In this document: positions 10,486 to 18,821 of the stretch, one piece after another | How the letters are laid out: every line of letters begins with the position of its first letter | How positions within the stretch are numbered: the stretch's first letter is position 1 | Source of the DNA: Lunularia cruciata | Taxonomy: Eukaryota; Streptophyta; Marchantiopsida; Lunulariales; Lunulariaceae | Direction of reading: 5' to 3' | DNA: 64,000 nt | NCBI GenBank assembly: GCA_948567375.1 | Contig: OX419758.1 | Span: 2,547,001 to 2,611,000, forward strand | Program-made: the position numbers and the translations under genes | The notes under the pieces: generated by a model | The model's database searches: none | Seen by the model: only the letters and a program-made list of their open reading frames with translations | What the model was told of the DNA's origin: nothing

Positions 10486-11410
10486 CTAGGGAAACAAGTG
10501 TGACAATTGGTAGATATGTGCCCAATACGGCCACAATTGTAACAACGGCATTTTTCTCCTTGAGTCTCTTCTCCTTGTGGGACTCCATCTTTTTGTTCTT
10601 CTACCCGTCTCCGCTCCCCTTGAAGCGATCATGCTCCTTGATCCCGGAATCGAAGGTTGCCCAATTCCATCGGTACTGGTCCACCCAAGTGTGGCATTTT
10701 TGCTCAATAATGTTGAGGTGGAACTACTCCTTCACCTCCACCTAATGCTCCTGCTATTCTCTGTGCACAAGCAATGGCATCAAATACCGTGCGAGGATTT
10801 TGCACCATGACTTCTTGGTGAATCCGCTCTTTCAACCCTTGTTTGAAATTGTCAAGAGCCTCTGCTAGACTCATGTTGGTAATTGCGACTTATAGATCCA
10901 AAAATGCCTCCACATACTCTTGTACACTATTCTTGTGTCTCAATCCCCATAGTCGGGTTCGAGTCATCTACACAAAATCCACCAATTGGAAATTCTTCAG
11001 TAGTCCTTCTTGCATTGCTGTCCATGTGATCTCCCTTCTCTTTTCCAACATGGATCGTTCCCAAGCATCATACCATGTGAGGGCTTTATCGGTCAAGTAC
11101 CCACATGCAAACGCGCCTATAGCATGCTCTGTGATCTCTGTTGAGAACAATCGGAAATATCGATTCATTCTCGATATCCAATTTTCCACTACTCCCATCG
11201 TACGCTACTCCTTGTAAGGCTCAATGTTGCAAGTCTTCTTCATCCGGAGTAGCAATGTGGCTTCATTGTTGATAGGGTTCGTAGGCACGGGTGCCTCTCC
11301 AAGTACTTCAGTCGTAGGTACTGGGTTTTGAGATGGCTCTTCTTCTTGCATGGCTTGATCGTTCCTGAGGATCTGCACTTGACTTTGTAATATCTCCATG
11401 GTCATCTTAA
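10486..11410 (-). pseudogene. gag of element 3 with an intact zinc knuckle
   Basis: The start region (11205-11405) is Gln/Glu/Pro-rich. The gag core at 10968-11198 has WISRMNRYFRLF, GAFACGYLTDKALTWYDAW. The next block has NMSLAEALDNFKQGLKERIHQE. A perfect CX2CX4HX4C zinc knuckle (CYNCGRIGHISTNC) lies at 10503-10544. Stops and frameshifts separate these pieces. 10321-10485 is the gag-protease junction. Confidence 0.9.
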
Positions 11411-12065
11411 TCTCTCAAAATTCATTCAACATCCCTTGCATTCCTTGCATCAGCTCTTGCAATTGCGGATCCATGGTCCCTGCAACACTCAATTGCTAAT
11501 GTTTACTTCAATACAGAGTCAATATTATCACTCTGAAAGGTGCACAAACTATTGGAACTACCATTGGGACCTCAAAAGCTATCACTCGTTGATAATACTC
11601 CTCACCAAAATTCCTAACCACAAAATCTCTAAACATCACTTTTGGTTTCACTACATAATGGATTTCTACTTGAGTGTTGAAAGGGAGAGGATTTAGGACA
11701 TTCATATCCATTTTATCATAATAGACTGTAGATTGTCAAATCCCACTCTCTGTCATATATCACCATAGGTAGAATCACCGGGTTTGGTGAGTTCATCACT
11801 CTATCCATGAATTTTGCACCAAAGTGATAAACTAGCGATACCCTCATCTGCTCATGTTAGATATACATAACCTTGATGTCAAATGGGTTTGAGAATGTAA
11901 AGCTAGGTGCGGGAAATTGTCCTCCCAGTGCATCCATCCCATCAGCTCTCTAACGTCCTTTCTAAGTCTAACAATTACTCTATGTTCTCCACCTCAAATT
12001 ACTCAGTTTCAATAGTTCGTGCTATTCCAAGAGGGTTGATCCACTCTCTTGGACTAAAACACTCT
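11411..12065 (-). other. 5' leader of element 3
   Basis: Between the primer site and the start of gag. No motif-bearing coding was found; the short open stretch 11508-11711 resembles no gag block. Confidence 0.5.
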
Positions 12066-12076
12066 CTCTGATACCA
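12066..12076 (-). other. tRNA-Met primer binding site of element 3
   Basis: On the minus strand TGGTATCAGAG, an exact 11-base complement of the initiator tRNA-Met 3' end, one base inside the 5' LTR terminus. Confidence 0.93.
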
Positions 12077-12077
12077 T

Positions 12078-12816
12078 TGTAATACTCCAAGGATAAGAGA
12101 AGAGAGAAAACACAGATTGCACACTCAAACATTCAATGCCCCAAAGGAGCACCTTCTCTTTATTATATAGACAAAGAGGATCTACTCCAAGGAAGCTCCA
12201 CCATAGGATTAGGGACACAAATAGGTGACATGTCAGCAAGCTCCACCCTTGGATTACTTACTTGGATGGGTGACATGTCTGGTCTAGGTCCTATCTGGTT
12301 GGTCAAACAAGCTTTGACCGGAAGGAATCTTTTAGGGAATCTTCCTATAGGAATCTCAAAATCACGTGAGTAAGGTACCATTGGAAAGCTCTCAACGAGA
12401 CAAAGTAGAGGGGAGGGAAGGCCACCATTTCCTCTGTTAGGGGGGGAATCTGCACATTTTTTAGGCCTAATTCATCCGTTTAGGCCTCCAAAATTGCCTT
12501 CAAAGATTTCAGGCATATTTCGGTTCCTACTCTATTAGTAGAAGTCCACTTTTGGTGATACTTCTTTCTGATCTCTTTAGTCCATCATGTGTAACATCCT
12601 TCCAAATGTTACCAAACCAATTCTCACCTTTAAATCATATGTCTAGCTATTGGTTCTAAGGTTCTCAAGTCTATTTTGGTTTCTACACTATTAGTAGAAG
12701 TACTCTTTTAGTGATACATCTATCTTATCTATTTTGACCATCATGTATAACATCATTCTAGATGTTACCAAACCAAATTTCACATCTAGATCATATGGCT
12801 AGCTCTTGGTATTACA
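12078..12816 (-). repeat. 5' LTR of element 3
   Basis: 739 bp with TGTAATAC/GTATTACA ends, followed outside by ATTGG (12817-12821), the right TSD. It is very similar to 6215-6948, differing mostly by transitions and a few small indels. Confidence 0.94.
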
Positions 12817-12821
12817 ATTGG

Positions 12822-13857
12822 CGACAATAAAAACAACCACCATTTTATCACAGTTTATCTCTATCTACCGTGCCAAGTGGTCTTTGTTGAATGGCATCAA
12901 TATCCATTGGTACTGGCTCCTCCACTTGTGTGTAGTGTAGTGGTAGGCTCTATGGAGGTCAAGACCAAGTTGTTGCCACCAAGGAATCAAAACATTCGGC
13001 CAACCGCATGGCTTCCTCCAAGTGTTGTGGCTCTCGCATGGTTACCTCTAATTTGGCTCTCGCCTTCAAGCCCCTCACAAATTGATCCAGACCTTCACCT
13101 TCAATATATCTAGAATTTGCATGATGGTGTTTTAGAACTACGTGATGTAACTTCTTACAGAGCCAATCTGTTTCAACTCTGCCAACTTATCTCGTGCAGC
13201 TTGTGTGGCATTTATAGCTTGGAACCAACTAATTTGCGCTCTTGAATTCTGCCCATGTCAAGATTGGTGCAACAATTTGTCATTCAGCTTGCTCTCTCCA
13301 CCCTAGCTTTGCTACTCCATCAATTGGCTAGAAGCCAAGAGAATCTATTTTTGCTCATCTTGTAGATTGGTAGCTTCAAAATAACATTCACAATCAAACA
13401 CAAAATTCAATACTGCACCTAGAAGATTCTTGCCTTCAAATACCTTGGGTTTAGGGAATCTGATCCAATCTTCTCCTCCTCAAATTGGTACTCTCTCCAC
13501 CTGCTCTTGTCATCAAAGATCTAGTTCATCCAACAATCGAGTAAGGTGCTCAATTTGTTGCTGCATAGCAAGGATAACATCGAGTATTGCCACCATGGTT
13601 GTTACTCTATCACACCACTCCCAATCTATCTAATTTATTAACACATAGAAATAGTACATCCACCGTTCTTCATAAGTTACAATTGGAAGCACCAAGGGTT
13701 CCTCAGATATGGTGTGATCATATGTAGAAAATCTTGTCCAAAGTGCGAGGTGATGAATTATGTGAAATGATACTTTGGTAGTGTCTGGACATGAAAATCC
13801 CAATGGTTTGGTGGAAATGGATTTGGTGGTCCATAAATTCCATTCATCCTATTCCTA
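12822..13857 (-). pseudogene. gag N-terminal part of element 2
   Basis: On the minus strand: QQQIEHLTRLLDELD, RFPKPKVFEGKNLLGAVLNFVFDCECYFEATNL, LAELKQIGSVRSYIT, and just before 12822 the first two cysteines of the zinc knuckle. The gag is 5' to element 3 and continues at 6209. Several stops are present. Confidence 0.83.
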
Positions 13858-13868
13858 CTTTCATACTA
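13858..13868 (-). other. Decayed primer binding site of element 2
   Basis: Minus-strand TAGTATGAAAG, one base from the LTR end, matches the tRNA-Met complement TGGTATCAGAG at 8 of 11 positions. Confidence 0.5.
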
Positions 13869-13869
13869 A

Positions 13870-14275
13870 TGTAAAAGACCAAATCCGAGGAGAGAAATAG
13901 GAGAATGGAAACTCACATTGGAACACTTGAATGAGAGAAAATTCCAAATGCCTAGCATGAGCTTTGGCTTTGGTATTTATAAGTAGCATACAAGGCCCTT
14001 GAGAAGCTTCTCAAGAAGCTTCCTTGAGCCGCTTTCTTAGAGTGCAAGCCAAGTTAACTAGGAAGCTTCTCAAGAAGCTTCCTTCTAGAAACCGCCTACT
14101 TGGCGTGCAAGCTAAGCTAGTTAGAAGTTTCCTTAAGCTACTTGCTTGGAGCGCAAGTTAACTAGTTGGGAAGCTTCCCAAGAAGCTTCCTAGATGCTTT
14201 TGGAATATTCTAATTTGGCTTATTCCCTACTTTGTTAGCCTTACTAGCTACGTCGCTAAACTCCATACTATTACA
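13870..14275 (-). repeat. 5' LTR of element 2
   Basis: 406 bp. Minus-strand order is start TGTAATAGTATGGAG, several HSE-like blocks (near 14166-14185, 14061-14090 and 14000-14025), TATA box about 13974-13982, end GGTCTTTTACA. It includes GAAGCTTCTCAAGAAGCTTC. Confidence 0.92.
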
Positions 14276-14280
14276 TGCAT

Positions 14281-14560
14281 TTTGAATATAGTTCTACCTT
14301 TTGGGCTCATTAATGCTCCAACTGTCTTCATGGATCAAATGCATTGAGTATTAGATGGGTTGTTGGATTGGTACATGGTGGTGTTCTTGGATGAAAATTT
14401 AATTTATAGCAAGCTGGAGGTAGAACACATGAATCACGGTGTGAGAGGTCCTAAGACAATTACATCAATTGAAGTTTTATTGCAAGAAGTCAAAGTGTAC
14501 CTTTTGGTAGGAAGAAGTTACCTTTTTGTGTCATAAGGTCTTATCAAAGGGGGTCAAGAT
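14281..14560 (+). pseudogene. Reverse transcriptase of element 1, C-terminal part
   Basis: Resumes with FEY directly after the TSD of element 2, then PFGLINAPTVFMDQMH-like sequence and a degenerate polymerase box (VVFLDENLIYS), so one catalytic Asp is replaced by Glu. Frames shift repeatedly. Confidence 0.85.
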
Positions 14561-15250
14561 GGAGGAAGAGAAAATCAAGGCTATTATTGATTGGCCTACT
14601 TCAAAGGATACCATAAAAGTGTGAGCATTTAATGGATTTGTAAGTTTTTACAATAGTTTATCCACTATTATGTTCATGTGGCAGAACCATTGACCGACTT
14701 CTTAAGGAAAGCCTCAAGCTTTCAATGAACCACCAAGCACAAATAATTATTCAAGAAATTGAAGCATATTGTGTCCTCATGACCCATCTTTCAACCATAT
14801 GATCCTCAACTACCTTGTGTGGTTGATTTTGATGCTTCTAACTTTGCCATTGGAATGGTATTGCAGCAAGAATTTCCAAATGGGGTACATCCCATCGGCT
14901 TTGTGTCTCATTGACTAAACCTCATAAAGATAATTACTCTACTCAAGATTGAAAACAACTAATAATGATATATACCACCAAGATATAGAGGCATTATCTC
15001 TTGGGGAAATAAGTGATCATGCAAACAGATCACACATCTTTGTTGCAAACATTATATTTGGAGCACATGAAGAGTAGACATCATTGATAGGAGGATTAAC
15101 TACATTTTTTTGACATCAAGCTTGAGTACAAGCCCGGAAAATTCCATAGCATCCATGATGCCCTATCACAACAACCGTATTTGAAGACTCTTCTTGAATC
15201 TCTCATCATTGTAGCAATTACAATAGTGTCAATTGACTCAAAGGTCCAAA
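14561..15250 (+). pseudogene. RNase H of element 1
   Basis: VVDFDASNFAIGMVLQQEFPNG near 14822-14885 is the RNase H entry with its catalytic Asp. The rest is broken by stops. It aligns to the element 2 region 4000-4741. Confidence 0.82.
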
Positions 15251-16027
15251 TTGAATTTAGAACCATTTTATAATAAGATCTCTTCTTTCAGTTGATACAA
15301 GTTCATCTTGCAGTACATGACAAGGAGTACAAGACCTTTTCACTCAAAGATGGACTTCTATGTTATAAGAACCACAACTATGTTCTAGCTTTTGGTGACC
15401 TATGCTTGGTGCAACTTCAAAAGATGTATGCCTTACCAATTGCCAGACACATTGGAGTAGACAAGACCTTGAGTACTCTACCATGACAATGGTGGTGGCC
15501 AAACACAGCAAATGAAGTTCAAGACTTTGTTTGATCTTGTGAGAGTTACCAATGCAGCAAAGCTAGCAACCAAAGACAAGGTGGACTACTCCAACCACTT
15601 CTGATCCATCTGCTTGTTGGGAACATGTGTGCTTAGATCTCATCACATCCTTGACAAGGACAAAACAAGATCATACATCAATCATGTGTTCATTGATAAA
15701 TTTAGTAAGCATCTATTTGGCACCAACCTTTGATATAGGGGATGCTCCAACATTGGCCTATATCTACTTTGACAATGTCTTCAAGCATCATGGAATGCCT
15801 TGAGTACTAATCTTTATTGTGATCTTTAATTCACTGATAAATTTTGGCAAGTACTCTTCAACCTAATTGGCACTAAGCTTGCTTTGTCCATTGCCTATCA
15901 TCCTCAAATTGATGGGCAAACCAAACATGCAAATTGCACCTTGGTTCATGCCTTTATCAATGTTCACCATACCAATTGGGATGAATGCCTTGCAATTGCT
16001 AAGTTTCCTATAATAACTCCAAGCATG
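15251..16027 (+). pseudogene. Integrase of element 1, N-terminus and core
   Basis: Open stretch 15292-15486 has LVQLQKMYALPIARHIGVDKTLSTL (integrase N-terminus). Further on are NQQRQGGLLQPL-like and VFIDKFSKHLF-like fragments, the catalytic SDRDxxF block (degenerate, near 15820), YHPQIDGQTKHAN (near 15898-15935) and HTNWDECLAIAKF. It is interrupted at 16027 by a solo LTR. Confidence 0.85.
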
Positions 16028-16769
16028 TGTAATACCAAGGGTTAGCCATATGATCTAGATGTGAAATTTGGTTTGGTAACATCTAGAATGATGTTATACA
16101 TGATGGTCAAAATAGATCAGATAGAAGTATCACCAAAAGAGTACTTCTACTAATAGGGCAGAAACCGAAATAGACTTGAGAACCTTAGAACCAATAGCTA
16201 GACATATGATTTAAAGGTGAGAATTGGTTTGGTAACATCTGGAAGGATGTTACACATGATGGACTAAACAGATCAGAAAGAGGTATCACCAAAAGGGGAC
16301 TTCTACTAATAGAGTAGGAACCGAAATATGCCTGAAATCTTTGAAGGCAATTTCGGAGGCCTAAACGGATGAATTAGGCCTCGAAAATGTGCAGATTCCC
16401 CCCCCCCCCAACAGAGGAAAGGCTGGCCTTCCCTCCCCCTGGTTTTTCTCGTCGAGAGCTTTCCAACGGTACCTTACTCATGTGATTCTGAGATTCCTAT
16501 AGGAAGATTCCCTAAAAGATTCCCTCCGGTCAAAGCTCGTTTGACCAACCAGATAGGACCTAGACCAGACAGGTCACCCATCCAAGTCAGTAATCCAAGG
16601 GTGGAGCTTGCTGACATGTCACCTATCTATGTCCCTAATCCTATGGTGGAGCTTCCTTGGAGGAGATCCTCTTTGTCTATATAATAAAGAGAAGGTGCTC
16701 CCTTGGGGCATCGAATGTTTGAGTGTGCAATCTGTGTTTTCCCTCTTCTCTTGTCCTCGGAGTATTACA
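16028..16769 (+). mobile_element. Solo LTR of family B
   Basis: 742 bp, TGTAATACC to GTATTACA, flanked by exact GCATG (16023-16027 and 16770-16774). It is in plus orientation and is about as similar to the element 3 LTRs as they are to each other. It contains an unusual poly-C run near 16399-16409. A solo LTR arises by recombination between the two LTRs of a full element. It splits the integrase of element 1 between KHA and STKFSPF. Confidence 0.95.
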
Positions 16770-16774
16770 GCATG

Positions 16775-17017
16775 CAAGCACCAAATTCTCCCCCTTCTTC
16801 CTTAATTTTTGCCAAGACCCACTTGTTCAAGATTCCCTTCTTCCTCCTCCGCCATCTCATGTTCCTCATACTTACACCTTCTTTTCTATAATATCCCACT
16901 CCCTATAGCAAGGAAAATCTCATCTCTTTGTGCTCAAAATTATCAAAAGTAATACGCGGATCAACATCATTGTGATCTCACCTTTCAACTAGGTCAAGCT
17001 TTCTTCTAGTAACATAC
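16775..17017 (+). pseudogene. Integrase of element 1, C-terminal part
   Basis: Continues with ASTKFSPFFLNFCQDPLVQDS, LPPPPSHVPHTYTFF, the block after the catalytic Glu, also recognisable in element 4 at 48379-48642. The region after 16910 is degraded. Confidence 0.83.
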
Positions 17018-17022
17018 CCCTC

Positions 17023-17619
17023 TATAATACCATTAGCTAGATATATTATCTAGAGATGAAAATTGACTTGGTGATATCTGGAAGGATGTTATATATGATG
17101 GACTAATTAGATCAAGTAAAGGTGTCAACAAAAGAGTATTTCCACGAATAGAGTAAGAGTCAAAAACACCTTGAAAAATTTATAGTCAATTTTGGAGGCC
17201 TAAAAGGATGAATTAGGTCTTGAAAATGGAAATATTCTTCCCTTTTAGAGAATAAAGGTTTTCCTTCTCTCTCCTCCCCCTCTTCTTATTTTGTCTTTTA
17301 AGAGCTTTCCAATAGTACCTTACCCATGCTATTCTAAGCTTCCCTAAAGATTCCCTTTGGTTAAACTTATTTGACCAACCAGATAAGATAAGGACAGACA
17401 TGTCACCCATCCATACAATTAATCTAATAGTGGAGCTTTTTGACATATCATCAATCCATGTATCTCATCCAAGGGTGGAGCTTCCTTTGAAGAGATCCTC
17501 TTTGTTAAATAATAAATACAAGGTGCTCCTTTAGGGCATTTGGAGTATTGAGTGTAGAAGCTTTCTGTTTCTTCTCTTGTATTTCTTGTGGAAGGTTCTC
17601 CTATCCTCATAACATTACA
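17023..17619 (+). repeat. Diverged family B-related LTR inserted in element 1
   Basis: 597 bp from TATAATACC (mutated TGTAATACC) to CATTACA. It shares the block order of family B (CTAGATATATTATCTAG region, GGAGGCCTAAAAGGATGAATTAGG, AATAAATACAAGGTGCTCC) but is much diverged. Flanks CCCTC (17018-17022) and CGCTC (17620-17624) match at 4 of 5. It is closer to the LTR at about 48795-49383, so the two form an older subfamily. Confidence 0.85.
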
Positions 17620-17624
17620 CGCTC

Positions 17625-18050
17625 ACACTTAGTACTTAAGTTCATAAACTTGATCTTAATTAGATAGGTCCATGTGATGTCACCCAAATCAATTCTCTTA
17701 TTTCTTATTGACTTTATTTGCCTAGTCATATACAAATATACCATATCTTTCATACTTTCAAGTTGAAATCTTTTGTTTTTAATCCATCTTCCTTTTCCAC
17801 TAGTGTCCAACCTCCTTCTCTTCCCCTTATTCCTATCAAAAATCATGAGAAGTATGAAGTTGATTGTATCCTTGCACATCACCACATTCAATGTGGCCAT
17901 CAACAACATACTCAATACAAAGTTCTTTGGAAAGGGTATCCTCTTCATGATGCCACCTAGAAACCTCTTCTCATCTCCATAATGCACAAATGGTCATCCA
18001 AGAGTTTAAAACTTACATGGTGATGAGGACATCACCAACATGCAATGGAG
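17625..18050 (+). pseudogene. Integrase C-terminus and chromodomain of element 1
   Basis: Plus-strand frame gives SSFSTSVQPPSLPLIPIKNHE, then the chromodomain YEVDCILAHHHIQ, QYKVLWKGYPLHDAT, and in another frame the ATWEPLSHL/NAQ end. Frame breaks separate it from the integrase core. It shows family A is a chromovirus family. Confidence 0.9.
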
Positions 18051-18209
18051 AAATATTGTTACATATTCTCCCACCGCTAGTTGGTGACGTCCTTGTCACC
18101 ATAGAAGCTTCAAACTCCTAGTTGGTTGTTTGTGCATTGTGGAGATGAGAAAGAGGCTCCTACATGGTTCATGGTGACAAGGACATCACCAACTAGCGGT
18201 GGAGGAATA
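18051..18209. repeat. Inverted repeat (fold-back) at the 3' end of element 1
   Basis: Arms 18064-18102 and 18171-18209 are reverse complements, about 37 of 39 positions including one indel, separated by 68 bp. Both arms are the element's last internal segment (ACTAGCGGTGG polypurine region and CTAGTTGGTGA). The left arm also has an inverted copy of the LTR start (TTGTTACA), so the left copy is an inverted duplicate. Confidence 0.88.
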
Positions 18210-18705
18210 GATAATAATATAAAGTTTACAAATAAGTTAATCAAGATTAACAAAGTAGCAAACACACCAAATTAGCCAAGAATTATAAAAATATTCTAAA
18301 CACATCTAGGAAAGCTTCTTTGTATTTTCCAACTTTTGGATAACATGTATGCCAAGTACTTGACTTCTAAGGGGAAGCTTCCTACCTAGTTGAGCTTGCA
18401 CACCAAGTAATGGCTTCTAGAGTGAAACTTCTTGAGAAACTTCTTGAGTAACATCCCAACTAGCTTAGCTTGCACACTAAGTAGACAACTTCTAGAAGAA
18501 AGCTTCTTGGGAAGCTTCCTATTTAACTTAACTTTCACTCTAAGAAAGCGGCTTCTAAGAAACTTCCCAAGAGCCTTATATGTTCCCTATATATACCAAA
18601 GTCCAAGCTCATGGTAGGAATTTGGAGTTTTCCTCATTCAAGAATCTCAATGTGATCTTTCACTTTGGTCCTCCATTCTCCTATTTCTCTCCTCAATCTT
18701 TTACA
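18210..18705 (+). repeat. 3' LTR of element 1
   Basis: Begins near 18210 with a mutated TGTAATAATATGG and ends with CTTTTACA. It carries family A blocks including many GAAGCTTC modules and a TATATATACC box near 18590. The following AAAAG may be the target duplication but its partner is outside the window. Confidence 0.85.
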
Positions 18706-18821
18706 AAAAGGTAACCTTGTTGCATACCCCTATACTTGGAGATCTTGCATGTTGTTGTTCTGCTCACCGCCCATCTACAAAGATGCATAATCACTCTCTC
18801 CAAAACTAGATCACATGTAAG

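Larger units (their letters stand above)
6215..12816 (-). mobile_element. Element 3: complete family B chromovirus, 6602 bp
   Basis: Minus-strand element with LTRs of 734 and 739 bp that look about 95% alike by eye, perfect TSD, tRNA-Met primer site, polypurine tract, and all domains in the order gag, protease, RT, RNase H, integrase, chromodomain. It is the youngest element of the nest but carries several stops and frameshifts. It differs from family A in LTR sequence and length and in gag. Confidence 0.95.
2609..14275 (-). mobile_element. Element 2: family A chromovirus nested in element 1
   Basis: Minus-strand element with LTRs at 13870-14275 (5') and 2609-2982 (3'), both TGTAAAAGACC at the plus-strand left and TTACA at the right. 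Without nested element 3 it is about 5.06 kb. Long open segments remain for RT (about 243 codons) and integrase-chromodomain (about 292 codons), so it is younger than element 1. It is not functional: protease, RT and integrase active sites are each damaged and the gag is split. Confidence 0.92.
1..18705 (+). mobile_element. Element 1: decayed Ty3/gypsy chromovirus (family A), the host of the nest
   Basis: The plus-strand order is LTR, primer site, gag, protease, reverse transcriptase, RNase H, integrase, chromodomain, LTR, which is the chromovirus order. It is split by element 2 (2609-14275) inside the reverse transcriptase, by a solo LTR (16028-16769) inside the integrase and by an older LTR (17023-17619) just before the chromodomain. 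Removing these leaves about 5.6 kb, a normal size for the class. Every domain has stops and frameshifts, so it is a fossil. The 5' LTR is cut by the window edge, so its target duplication cannot be checked. Confidence 0.9.
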
